DNA of 64,000 bases. Origin: Roseivivax sp. THAF197b (GTDB taxonomy: Bacteria > Pseudomonadota > Alphaproteobacteria > Rhodobacterales > Rhodobacteraceae). The notes beneath the pieces were generated by a model. That model was not told the DNA's origin and did not search any database. It was given only the letters and a program-made list of their open reading frames with translations. The stretch spans positions 2,097,501 through 2,161,500 of the forward strand of contig NZ_CP045318.1 in NCBI RefSeq assembly GCF_009363255.1, read 5' to 3'. The translations under genes and the position numbers were made by a program. Numbering within the stretch: the first letter of the stretch is position 1; each line of letters begins with the position of its first letter. Below are positions 53,497 through 61,421 of this stretch, one piece after another.

Positions 53497-54195
53497 ATGG
53501 CCGAGCAACTGCCCCTCAACCTGCCCGCGCGCACCGCGCTGGGGCGTGGCGATTTCTTCGTCACCGAGGCCAATGCGCTGGCGCTCGCGGAGATTGACGG
53601 CTGGCGCAGCTGGCCTGCGGGCAAGCTCGTGCTCGTGGGGCCCGCGGGCGCCGGAAAGACCCATCTTGCCCATGTCTGGGCCAAGGAGAGCGGCGCGCGG
53701 ATCCTGCCCGCCTCCCGGCTTGCGGAGGCCGACATCCCCGCCCTTGGCGAAGGCCCCGTCGTCGTCGAGGATGCGGACCGGATCGCGGGCGACCGACCGG
53801 CGGAAGAGGCGCTCTTTCACCTGCACAATCTCGCCCTCGCCGAACGCCAGCCGCTTCTGATCACCGCGTCGCTGCCGCCCTCGCGCTGGCCGCTGAGCCT
53901 GCCGGACCTGGCAAGCCGCATGCAGGGCAGCCCCGTGGCCCGTCTCGGCCCCCCGGATGACATGCTGCTCTCGGCGGTGCTGGCCAAGCTCTTCATGGAT
54001 CGTCAGATCGCGCCTGCGCCGAACGTGATCTCCTATCTAACCCTGCATATGCCGCGCAGCTTCGACATGGCCCGGCAATTGGTGGATGCCATAGATGCCC
54101 GGTCGCTGGGCCTGCAGAGGCGCGTCACAAGGCCCCTTGCAATCGAGGTTCTGAACGCATTGAATCCGGATGATGCAGAAACCAATCAGAGATGA
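53497..54195 (+). CDS. hdaA: HdaA, DnaA-regulating AAA+ protein
   Basis: A 232-residue DnaA-like protein without the DNA-binding C-terminus. QLPLNLP at residues 4-10 matches the beta-clamp-binding motif of Hda proteins. The AAA+ part has Walker A GPAGAGKTHLAH (about residues 48-59), a Walker B-like VVVEDADRI and the sensor-region segment DLASRMQGSPVARLGPPDDMLLSAVLAKLFMDRQI, which resembles DnaA. In Caulobacter HdaA stimulates ATP hydrolysis by DnaA at the clamp to prevent re-initiation. It is tightly linked to the upstream permease and overlaps ppk1. Confidence 0.93.
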   Translation: MAEQLPLNLPARTALGRGDFFVTEANALALAEIDGWRSWPAGKLVLVGPAGAGKTHLAHVWAKESGARILPASRLAEADIPALGEGPVVVEDADRIAGDRPAEEALFHLHNLALAERQPLLITASLPPSRWPLSLPDLASRMQGSPVARLGPPDDMLLSAVLAKLFMDRQIAPAPNVISYLTLHMPRSFDMARQLVDAIDARSLGLQRRVTRPLAIEVLNALNPDDAETNQR

Positions 54196-56401
54196 CACGG
54201 AGACGTTACAAACCTCCGCTAGCGACGCCGGCATGAACAACGCCGACTTCCTCAAGGCCGAGCGCAGCGCGCCCTGGACAATCGATGGCTTCGACCCCGA
54301 AGGGCCCGACCGGTTCTTCAATCGCGAACTGAGCTGGCTGGGCTTCAATTGGCGCGTTCTGGAAGAGGCGGAGAACCCCAAGGTGCCCTTGCTCGAACGG
54401 GTGCGCTTCCTGTCGATCTCGGCCTCTAATCTCGACGAATTCTACACCGTGCGCGTCGCGGGCCTGCGGGAACTGGCCCAGGCGGGCAACACCACGCCTG
54501 CCGCGGACGGGCTCACCCCCGCCCAGCAACTCGTGAAGATCAACGAGGATGCCCGCCGCCTGATGGCCCGGCAGCAGCAGGTTCTGCAGGATCTGCGCGG
54601 CATGATGGAAGCGCAGGGGATCTCGATCCTCTCCGCGCACCAGATCACCGAGGACGACCGCCGCGCGCTGCGCCAGACCTTCCTCGACACAATCTTTCCG
54701 GTTCTGTCGCCGCTGGCAATCGATCCCGCGCATCCCTTCCCGTTCATCGCCAATATGGGCTATTGCCTCGCGGTGGAGTTGAAACGGAAGAAGGACGGCA
54801 ACGTCCTGAAGGCGCTCCTGCCGATCCCGAGCCAGATCAATCGCTTCGTGCGCCTCCCGGCGGAGGCGGACACGCAACGCTTCTGCTTCGTCGAGGACGT
54901 GCTGCTTCTGCATATCGACAGCCTCTTTCCGGGCTATACGGTCAAGGACCATTTCGGCTTCCGCGTGCTGCGCGACAGCGACCTTGAAGTGGAGGAAGAG
55001 GCCGAAGACCTCGTGCGCGAATTCGAGGTTGCGCTGAAGCGCCGCCGCCGGGGGGAAGTCGTCCGGCTGACCGTGTCGCCCGGCGCGCCCAAGGGCCTCA
55101 AGGACATCGTGATGCGCGAGCTGGGCGTGGCCGAGGACGAGACCATCGAGCTTGAGGGCATGATCGGTGTGGCCGATACGAGCGAGCTGGTGCTGGGCGA
55201 CCGGCACGAACTTCTCTGGCCGACCTTCACGCCGCGTGTGCCCGAGCGCGTTCAGGACCATGACGGCGACATGTTCGCAGCCATCCGCCAGAAGGACATG
55301 CTGCTGCATCACCCCTATGAGACCTTCGACATGGTGGTGCGCTTCCTCAATCAGGCGGCGCGTGATCCCAACGTGGTGGCGATCAAGAACACGCTCTACC
55401 GCACCTCGAAGAACTCCCCCATCGTGGAGGCGCTGTGCGAGGCGGCGGAGGACGGCAAATCCGTCACGGCGCTGGTGGAGCTGAAGGCGCGCTTCGACGA
55501 GGCCGCGAACATTCGCCAGTCGCGCAGACTCGAACGCTCCGGCGCGCATGTGGTCTACGGCTTTCTGGACTGGAAGACGCATGCCAAGATCGCCACGGTC
55601 GTGCGCCGCGAAGGCGACAAGCTGGTGACCTATACCCATTGGGGCACGGGCAATTACCACCCCATCACGGCGAAGATCTACACCGATCTCAGCCTCTTCA
55701 CCTGCGATCCCGCCCTCGGGCGCGACGCGGCCAAGGTGTTCAACTACCTCTCTGGCTATGCCAATCCCGAGGGGCTGGAGAACCTGTCGCTCTCGCCCCA
55801 TTCGCTCAAGCCCAAGCTTCTGGAGATGATCGAGGGCGAGATCGAGCATGCCCGCGCGGGGCGCCCTGCGCAGATCTGGGCCAAGATGAATTCGCTGATC
55901 GAGGCGGACATGATCGACGCGCTCTACCGCGCGAGCCAGGCCGGCGTGAAGATCGACCTTGTCGTGCGCGGCATCTGCGGTCTGCGCCCCGGCGTGAAGG
56001 GCCTGTCCGAGAATATCCGTGTGAAATCCATCGTCGGCCGGTTCCTCGAGCACAGCCGAATCTCGTGTTTCGGCAATGGCCACGGCCTGCCGCATGAAAA
56101 GGCGCGGGTCTTCATGTCCTCGGCAGATTGGATGGGACGCAACCTCAATCGGCGTGTGGAGACTCTGCTCGAGGTGAACAACCCCACCGTGAAGGCACAG
56201 ATCGTCAGCCAGGTCATGGCCGCGAACCTTGCCGATGTGGCGCAAAGCTGGGTCATGAAACCCGACGGGCATTTCGAGCGGGCCGAGGTGGAAGACGGCG
56301 CTTTCGCGTTCAATTGCCACCGGTTCTTCATGGAAAACCCGTCGCTGTCGGGCCGTGGCTCTGCCGGGGCGAGCGATGTGCCGATCCTGACCCACCGCTG
56401 A
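54170..56401 (+). CDS. ppk1: polyphosphate kinase 1
   Basis: A 743-residue enzyme. The frame opens with ATGATG at 54170, inside the end of hdaA; an ATG at 54233 is a credible alternative, as neither has a good ribosome site. The body has the PPK1 marks DRFFNRELSWLGFNWRVLEEAENP, FLSISASNLDEFYTVRVAGL, HPYETFDMVVRFLNQAARDPNVVAIKNTLYRTS, ARFDEAANI, the first active-site His in DWKTHAKI, TGNYHPITAKIYTDLSLFT, and the second His in GLPHEKARVFMSSADWMGRNLNRRVE. It makes polyphosphate from ATP at the membrane. The exopolyphosphatase gene follows. Confidence 0.96.
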   Translation: MMQKPIRDDTETLQTSASDAGMNNADFLKAERSAPWTIDGFDPEGPDRFFNRELSWLGFNWRVLEEAENPKVPLLERVRFLSISASNLDEFYTVRVAGLRELAQAGNTTPAADGLTPAQQLVKINEDARRLMARQQQVLQDLRGMMEAQGISILSAHQITEDDRRALRQTFLDTIFPVLSPLAIDPAHPFPFIANMGYCLAVELKRKKDGNVLKALLPIPSQINRFVRLPAEADTQRFCFVEDVLLLHIDSLFPGYTVKDHFGFRVLRDSDLEVEEEAEDLVREFEVALKRRRRGEVVRLTVSPGAPKGLKDIVMRELGVAEDETIELEGMIGVADTSELVLGDRHELLWPTFTPRVPERVQDHDGDMFAAIRQKDMLLHHPYETFDMVVRFLNQAARDPNVVAIKNTLYRTSKNSPIVEALCEAAEDGKSVTALVELKARFDEAANIRQSRRLERSGAHVVYGFLDWKTHAKIATVVRREGDKLVTYTHWGTGNYHPITAKIYTDLSLFTCDPALGRDAAKVFNYLSGYANPEGLENLSLSPHSLKPKLLEMIEGEIEHARAGRPAQIWAKMNSLIEADMIDALYRASQAGVKIDLVVRGICGLRPGVKGLSENIRVKSIVGRFLEHSRISCFGNGHGLPHEKARVFMSSADWMGRNLNRRVETLLEVNNPTVKAQIVSQVMAANLADVAQSWVMKPDGHFERAEVEDGAFAFNCHRFFMENPSLSGRGSAGASDVPILTHR

Positions 56402-56509
56402 GGCGATGGCTGCTGCGGCGCCCTGCGGATGCGATCCCGACCGCGCAGGCCCTGCCGCCCTTCCGGTTGACCTCTCGCGGGCATTCCCGCAGTGTCCCCG
56501 ACGACGCGA

Positions 56510-58081
56510 ATGACAAGCCAGGGCCATGCCATGGATGGAACGATCGAGCCGACCAATCCCGATTGGGAGCCGTTCGGCCGCCCCCTCTTCGCCGATCCCG
56601 ATGTGCGTGCCCTGAGCCGTGTGGGCGTGGTCGATATTGGATCGAACTCCGTCCGGCTCGTGGTGTTTGACGGCGCGGCACGCTCGCCTGCCTATTTCTA
56701 CAACGAGAAGATCATGTGTGCGCTGGGGGCGGGCCTGGGCGAGACCGGCAAGCTCAATCCCGAGGGGCGCGAACGCGCGCTCAAGGCCATTCACCGCTTC
56801 CAGCTTCTGGCTCGCGGCATGGGCACAGAACTCTCGGCCGTGGCAACCGCGGCCGTCCGGTCGGCGGAAGACGGCCCGGATTTCTGCGAAGAGGTCGAAC
56901 GCGAAACCGGCCTCAAGATCTTCGTGATCGACGGCGAGGAAGAAGCACGCCTGTCCGCCCAAGGTGTCCTGCTAGGCTGGCCCGGCTCCTACGGGCTGGT
57001 CTGCGATATCGGCGGCTCCTCGATGGAGCTTGCCGAGATATCGGGCGGTCAGGTCGGGCGACGGGTGACCTCGGATCTGGGGCCGCTGAAGCTCGTGGAC
57101 ATCAAGGGCGGCAAGAAAGGCCGCGACGCGGTCATCAAGGAGACGATGATCCGGCTCGAGAAGGTGATGGGCAGCCAGCGCGACCGCCTGTTCCTCGTGG
57201 GCGGGTCTTGGCGGGCCATCGCGCGGATCGACATGGAGCGGCGCGGCTATCCCCTGCACGTCCTGCACGAATACCGCATGGATGCCGCCGCCGTTCGCGC
57301 GACCGCGAAATACATCGCCAAACAGGATCTCGAAGAGCTGCGCCAACGGGTGAGCATCTCCAATGCCCGCATGTCGCTCGTTCCCTATGCCACCGAAGTG
57401 CTGAGCCGCCTGGTGCAGACCTTCAAACCCAAGGATATCGCGATCTCCTCCTACGGGATTCGCGAGGGCATGTTGTTCGAACAGATGCCGCAGAAGCTGC
57501 GCGACCGCGATCCGCTGATCGAGGCCAGCCGCCATGCCGAGGCCAAGGATGCGCGGCTTCCGGGCTACGGCAAGCGCCTGTTCAACTTCGTGGAGCCGCT
57601 CTTCGGCGGCGCGAAGCCCGCCAAGCTGCGCATCGTGAAGGCTGCTTGCCTTCTGCATGACGTCAGCTGGCGCGCCCATCCCGATTACCGTGCCGAAACC
57701 GTGTTCGACAACGCAACCCGCGCCAATCTCGGCGGGCTCAAGCACGAGGAACGGGTATTTCTAGGGCTCGCGCTGCTGCACCGCTACCGCAACAAGCGCG
57801 AAGGCACGCGGTTCGAGGCCATGGCCTCGATCCTGAGCGATGCAGAGGTGCAGGAGGCCGAAATCCTCGGCAAGGCGCTGCGCTTCGGCGCAATGCTCTG
57901 GATGTCGGACGAGTCGCCCGGCGCGTGGTTCGAATGGCGTCCCCGCAAAAAGCACCTGACGCTGCGACTGACCGCGGAGGCCGCGCCGCTTTACGGCGAA
58001 GTCGCCGAAGCGCGGTTCCAGAGCCTGGTGAAATCGCTGGGCGCCGAGGCCGAGGTCAAGATCGGCAAGGCCACCGGCTGA
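56510..58081 (+). CDS. ppx: exopolyphosphatase / Ppx-GppA phosphatase
   Basis: A 523-residue protein if started at the ATG at 56510; ATGs at 56531 and a GTG at 56492 are alternatives and no ribosome site decides. The acetate-kinase-like domain has VVDIGSNSVRLVVFDG, AVATAAVRSAEDG, EEEARLSAQGV and CDIGGSSMELAEI. The second half is an HD-type helical domain (KAACLLHDVSWRAHPDYRAE, FLGLALLHRYRNKR). It degrades polyphosphate or (p)ppGpp-type compounds and lies 108 bases after ppk1, a frequent pairing. Confidence 0.95.
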   Translation: MTSQGHAMDGTIEPTNPDWEPFGRPLFADPDVRALSRVGVVDIGSNSVRLVVFDGAARSPAYFYNEKIMCALGAGLGETGKLNPEGRERALKAIHRFQLLARGMGTELSAVATAAVRSAEDGPDFCEEVERETGLKIFVIDGEEEARLSAQGVLLGWPGSYGLVCDIGGSSMELAEISGGQVGRRVTSDLGPLKLVDIKGGKKGRDAVIKETMIRLEKVMGSQRDRLFLVGGSWRAIARIDMERRGYPLHVLHEYRMDAAAVRATAKYIAKQDLEELRQRVSISNARMSLVPYATEVLSRLVQTFKPKDIAISSYGIREGMLFEQMPQKLRDRDPLIEASRHAEAKDARLPGYGKRLFNFVEPLFGGAKPAKLRIVKAACLLHDVSWRAHPDYRAETVFDNATRANLGGLKHEERVFLGLALLHRYRNKREGTRFEAMASILSDAEVQEAEILGKALRFGAMLWMSDESPGAWFEWRPRKKHLTLRLTAEAAPLYGEVAEARFQSLVKSLGAEAEVKIGKATG

Positions 58082-58149
58082 GCTTTTGGCCCGCCCGGTC
58101 CTTTCACGACACGCGGTAAACCGTCACCAACGGGCCGGTAAGCGGGCGC

Positions 58150-58515
58150 TCAGAGCTCGATCCCCTCGCCCGTTTCATCCGGCTGCGCGCGCTCCTCGGG
58201 CGTTTTCTTTCGGATGATGATATCGCCGTTCTCCAGCATCTCGGGCGGGTGATAGGCCGACCAATCCTCCACCTCGGTCATTAACTCGCGCAAGGCGGGG
58301 CCCATCTCGTCGGCGAAGGCGCGCATGGCGGGCTCGAACTCCTCCATCAGACGCTGCAACTCAGTCAGGGCGGGTTCGGCCTCCTGCCGCAGCCCGTCAA
58401 AGAAGAGCGACAGGCCGCGCTCCATCAGCGACAGCCCCCGCTCCTCCTCGGCCTCCTGTGCGGCGGCGGGGGTCAGGGCCAGGCATAGAGCGGCGGTCAG
58501 GGCAATCTGTCTCAT
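58150..58515 (-). CDS. secreted helical protein, unknown
   Basis: A 121-residue leftward protein with a signal peptide (MRQIALTAALCLALTPAAAQ). The mature part is acidic and helical, with ERGLSLMERGLSLFFDGLRQEAEPALTELQRLMEEFEPAMRAFADEMGP split over amphipathic helices, then a segment with YHPPEMLENGDIIIRKK. Similar small Rhodobacterales proteins are sometimes mislabelled as ATPases; I see no nucleotide motif. It may be a periplasmic coiled-coil. It is the last gene of the leftward series. Confidence 0.75.
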   Translation of the reverse strand: MRQIALTAALCLALTPAAAQEAEEERGLSLMERGLSLFFDGLRQEAEPALTELQRLMEEFEPAMRAFADEMGPALRELMTEVEDWSAYHPPEMLENGDIIIRKKTPEERAQPDETGEGIEL

Positions 58516-58551
58516 GCGGGCAATATATGCGCGACGTGCCCGTTTCCCAAA

Positions 58552-59574
58552 TCACGCGCCGCTAAGGGCCGCGTCGAGATCCAGATCGAGTGTCACGGGG
58601 AAATGGTCAGACGCCAGAAGCAGCGCCTCGCGCAGCACCGGATCGGCATAACATTCCGGATCGTCGAACGGATGCCAGATGCGCCAGCCCCGCGCCGCGC
58701 GGCGCAGATCGGGCGAGATCAGGATGTAATCGAGAAGCGCCTGCAGGAAGCGTTTTTCCGGCGCGATGTAGAACCGCGCCGTGGCGGGCTGCGCGCCCAC
58801 CCTTTGCGACAAGGCCTGAACGGCATGCGGATCATAAAGCGCGTCGGCCCCCTGACCCATGACGATCTCGACCGAGGAGCGTCCGAACAGCGCCTCGAAG
58901 GCATCGAGCCCCGGACCGTCGTTCAGATCCCCCAGTACGATGATGGGCCGTGCCTGCGCCTGATGAACGGCGATGCGACGATGAAGCCAGATCGCCTGGG
59001 CCAATTGCTTGCGCCGATTGGCGATGGAGAGGCGCATCATCTCGTCCCGCGACCGCGCGCCATGGGGGGCTTTCGATTTCAGATGCGCCCCGATCAGCGT
59101 GAGGTCGACACGATCCCGCCAGCGCAGCGCCACCTCGAAGGGCGGTTTGGAGAAGACGACCTCGTCCCGGGTGGCGTCGATGTCGAGATCGATGCTGAAG
59201 GTACGATCGAACCGCGGCGCATCCGGGCTTTCCAAGGGCGCGTGCCGGGCATCGATCACCGCCGGATCGAAGAGCAGCGCGATTTCCTGCTGCGTGCCGT
59301 TGGGAAAGCCCATCCGCGCGTGGCTGGTGCGCAGATCGAACGCCTCCGCGAAGGTCTGGAGGGCCGCGATGGTGTTGCGACGCCTGTTGGTGTCCGGGGC
59401 CTCGATCACCATGATCGCGTCCGCATCCATGGCGCGGAACACATGTCCGAGGGCCGCGATCTGTTCGGCGCGGGTGATATCCTGCCGGCCGGACCACCCG
59501 CCATCGTCCCGCAGCCTGCCCTCGTCGTCGAAAAGCGCATCGAACCATTCGATATTGTAGGTGGCGATGCGCAT
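58552..59574 (-). CDS. endonuclease/exonuclease/phosphatase-family protein
   Basis: A 340-residue leftward enzyme. EEP-fold marks in order: MRIATYNIEWFD (Asn), MVIEAPDTN (metal Glu), the segment TLIGAHLKSK with its His, IIVLGDLNDGPG (Asp/Asn catalytic pair) and the final LLASDHFPVTLDL (Asp-His). All catalytic residues look intact. The family hydrolyses phosphodiesters in nucleic acids, lipids or sugars. No signal peptide, so it is probably cytosolic. Substrate unknown. Confidence 0.9.
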   Translation of the reverse strand: MRIATYNIEWFDALFDDEGRLRDDGGWSGRQDITRAEQIAALGHVFRAMDADAIMVIEAPDTNRRRNTIAALQTFAEAFDLRTSHARMGFPNGTQQEIALLFDPAVIDARHAPLESPDAPRFDRTFSIDLDIDATRDEVVFSKPPFEVALRWRDRVDLTLIGAHLKSKAPHGARSRDEMMRLSIANRRKQLAQAIWLHRRIAVHQAQARPIIVLGDLNDGPGLDAFEALFGRSSVEIVMGQGADALYDPHAVQALSQRVGAQPATARFYIAPEKRFLQALLDYILISPDLRRAARGWRIWHPFDDPECYADPVLREALLLASDHFPVTLDLDLDAALSGA

Positions 59575-59604
59575 GATGGGTCCGCTCCGTGGCTTGGCGC
59601 GCGA

Positions 59605-60288
59605 TCAGGTGGCCCGGCTGGCCGAAATCTCTTCCCAGGCGCGATTGACCGCGATCAGGCGTTTTTCGGACATCTTGACCGCCTCCTCGGGCAGGCCGCG
59701 CGCGACCATGCGGTCGGGATGGCTGTCACGCACCAGCGCGCGCCAGGCGCGCCGGATGTCGGGCAAGGGCGTGTCGGGATCGACGCCGAGGATCGCATAG
59801 GGGTCGGGATCGGCATCGGGCGCATAGCGCGTGCGCAACGTGCGGAACCGCGTACCCGACAAATCGAAAATTTCGGCCACGCGGGTCAGGAAGGCATCTT
59901 CCTTGGGGTGATAGGTCCCATCGGCGAGTGCGATATGAAAAAGCCCCTCCATCAGGTCGCAGAGCACGGCCTGATCGCCCCGGAACATCGCCGCGATGCG
60001 GGCCGCGTAATCCTCGAACCCGGCCACGTCCTGACGCGCGAGGTTGAACACGCGCGCAGCCCCGGCCTCGTCTTCGGGGGCGATATGGAACACCTCGCGG
60101 AAAGCGGCCACCTCGGACCGGCTGACCTGCCCGTCCGCCTTGGCCATCTTGGCCGAGAGCGCGATCACCGCGATGGTGAACGCGACCGAGCGTTCGGGCG
60201 GCGTGCGCAGGCGCTCGAACACCGTGGCGAGGCTTTCGCCGGAGGTAAGCGCCGAAAGCGCGTCGGAGATGCGGGACCAGATCGACAT
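59605..60288 (-). CDS. DjlA-like protein: TerB domain plus C-terminal J domain
   Basis: A 227-residue leftward protein. Residues 30-145 form a TerB/DjlA helical domain (FTIAVIALSAKMAKADGQVSRSEVAAFREVF ... LFHIALADGTYHPKEDAFLTRVAEIF). Residues 160-227 are a J domain: DPYAILGVDPDTPLPDIRRAWRALVRDSHPDRM, with the intact HPD motif, and KMSEKRLIAVNRAWEEI. It would recruit and stimulate DnaK. The N-terminal membrane helix of E. coli DjlA is missing, so it is likely soluble. Confidence 0.92.
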   Translation of the reverse strand: MSIWSRISDALSALTSGESLATVFERLRTPPERSVAFTIAVIALSAKMAKADGQVSRSEVAAFREVFHIAPEDEAGAARVFNLARQDVAGFEDYAARIAAMFRGDQAVLCDLMEGLFHIALADGTYHPKEDAFLTRVAEIFDLSGTRFRTLRTRYAPDADPDPYAILGVDPDTPLPDIRRAWRALVRDSHPDRMVARGLPEEAVKMSEKRLIAVNRAWEEISASRAT

Positions 60289-60319
60289 GGGGGAAGACTA
60301 GGGCGATTGCATGCAGAAG

Positions 60320-60817
60320 TCAGGCCGAAGACGACAGCATTTTTTGCATCAGGATCAAATCGATCCAGCGGTCGAACTTGCGCCCCGCATCGCGGATGCG
60401 TCCGGCCTCCTGAAAGCCGTGTTTGCGGTGAAAGGCGATGGCGGCGGCATTCTCCCCGCTGAGACCTCCGATGAGCGAACGGTGCCCGGCCCGCGTCGCA
60501 TGCGCCTCGATCGCCGAAAGGAGCGCGCCACCCGTGCCCTGCCCGCGCCAATCGGGGGCGAGATGGATCGTATGCTCGACACATCTGCGGTAGCCGGGAC
60601 CGGGGCGAAACGCCCCGTAGGTGGCGTAGCCCGCAATCCCGCTTGCCCCCGCGGCCACCAGAAAGATCGGACGCTCGGCGATCTGGGCGGCAATGGCGTC
60701 CGCGTCCGGGGGATCGGTCGTGAAGGTGACGGTGCTGGTCTCGGCCCAATGCGCCCAGATGGCGGCGATGGCGGGCGCGTCCTGCTCGCGGGCTGCGCGC
60801 AGCTCTAACGCAGGCAT
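60320..60817 (-). CDS. GNAT N-acetyltransferase, phosphinothricin-acetyltransferase-like
   Basis: A 165-residue leftward acetyltransferase. It has AREQDAPAIAAIWAHW, GIAGYATYGAFRPGPGYRRCVEHTIHLAPDWRGQGTGGALLSAI (acetyl-CoA loop QGTGG preceded by R) and GLSGENAAAIAFHRKHGFQEAGRIRDAGRKFDRWIDLILMQK. The RPxxGYR...E.(S/T)(I/V) and the C-terminal GxKFxRWxDL blocks are typical of the Pat/Bar branch, which acetylates phosphinothricin or methionine sulfoximine and related amino acids. Its start overlaps the end of the VOC-protein gene by 13 bases. Confidence 0.88.
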   Translation of the reverse strand: MPALELRAAREQDAPAIAAIWAHWAETSTVTFTTDPPDADAIAAQIAERPIFLVAAGASGIAGYATYGAFRPGPGYRRCVEHTIHLAPDWRGQGTGGALLSAIEAHATRAGHRSLIGGLSGENAAAIAFHRKHGFQEAGRIRDAGRKFDRWIDLILMQKMLSSSA

Positions 60818-61419
60818 ATGGCACCGTCCGGGCCGGTCAGCCGCGCCTCCATGCCCGGCGGGCCTGGCTCGAAGCGCACCAGCGGCGCGTCGAGATAGGG
60901 TGCCAGCCGCGCGGCCATCGCGGGTGCGTCGGGATGGCGGATGACAAGATCGGTCAGGACCAGCCCGGAGGGTGGCAGCAGGTCACCGGCAGGCGTCGGG
61001 CTTTGCCATTCGATAAGCGCGGGAAAGAGCCCGTCATAGGCAGGCTCCCCCGAGGCGGGCACGGCCATGCGCCAGCGCAGGTCGCCGCGTTCCAGCTGCA
61101 CCGCCTGCCCGGCCTCGGGCAGCGCGTCGAGAGCCGCATCCATGTCATCGGTGCGCAGGATCCAGCGCACCAATCGTGGGGCCCCCGCGAAGGTATCAAG
61201 ACCGAACCAGCGCGGACCTGCGGGCGGGGCGGCGTCCGGGTCGATGGCGATGGCCTCCAGATACAGCCCTCCATCGAGCCCCAGAAGCCGGTTATGGGTG
61301 CCATAGCGCGCATGTCGCCCGCCGGGTCCCATCGGCACGGAGAGCATGGCTTCGCAATGAGCGGTTGCCGCGGCGAGCGTCTCGCCCGGGACGGCCAGGT
61401 GATCGAGCGTGAGGCGCAT
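60805..61419 (-). CDS. VOC-superfamily protein (glyoxalase-like)
   Basis: A 204-residue leftward protein. The ATG at 61419 has AAGGGA 8 bases upstream and lies 2 bases past the stop of the HerA-like gene. It opens LTLDHLAVPGETLAAATAHCEAMLSVPMGPGGRHARYGTHNRLLGLDGGLYLEAIAID, the pattern of the Glyoxalase-like domain with metal His (LDHLAV) and Glu (YLEAI). A second half-module follows. The reaction is unknown. Confidence 0.87.
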   Translation of the reverse strand: MRLTLDHLAVPGETLAAATAHCEAMLSVPMGPGGRHARYGTHNRLLGLDGGLYLEAIAIDPDAAPPAGPRWFGLDTFAGAPRLVRWILRTDDMDAALDALPEAGQAVQLERGDLRWRMAVPASGEPAYDGLFPALIEWQSPTPAGDLLPPSGLVLTDLVIRHPDAPAMAARLAPYLDAPLVRFEPGPPGMEARLTGPDGAICLR

Positions 61420-61421
61420 GG

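Noticed and set aside
54206..56962. A 918-residue leftward open frame covering ppk1
   Set aside because: It is a shadow of ppk1 in GC-rich DNA: no ribosome site, no family motif, and the rightward frame has full PPK1 catalytic motifs. The same applies to other long antisense frames, such as 14256-16121, 37013-38593, 40213-42474 and 58603-60462.
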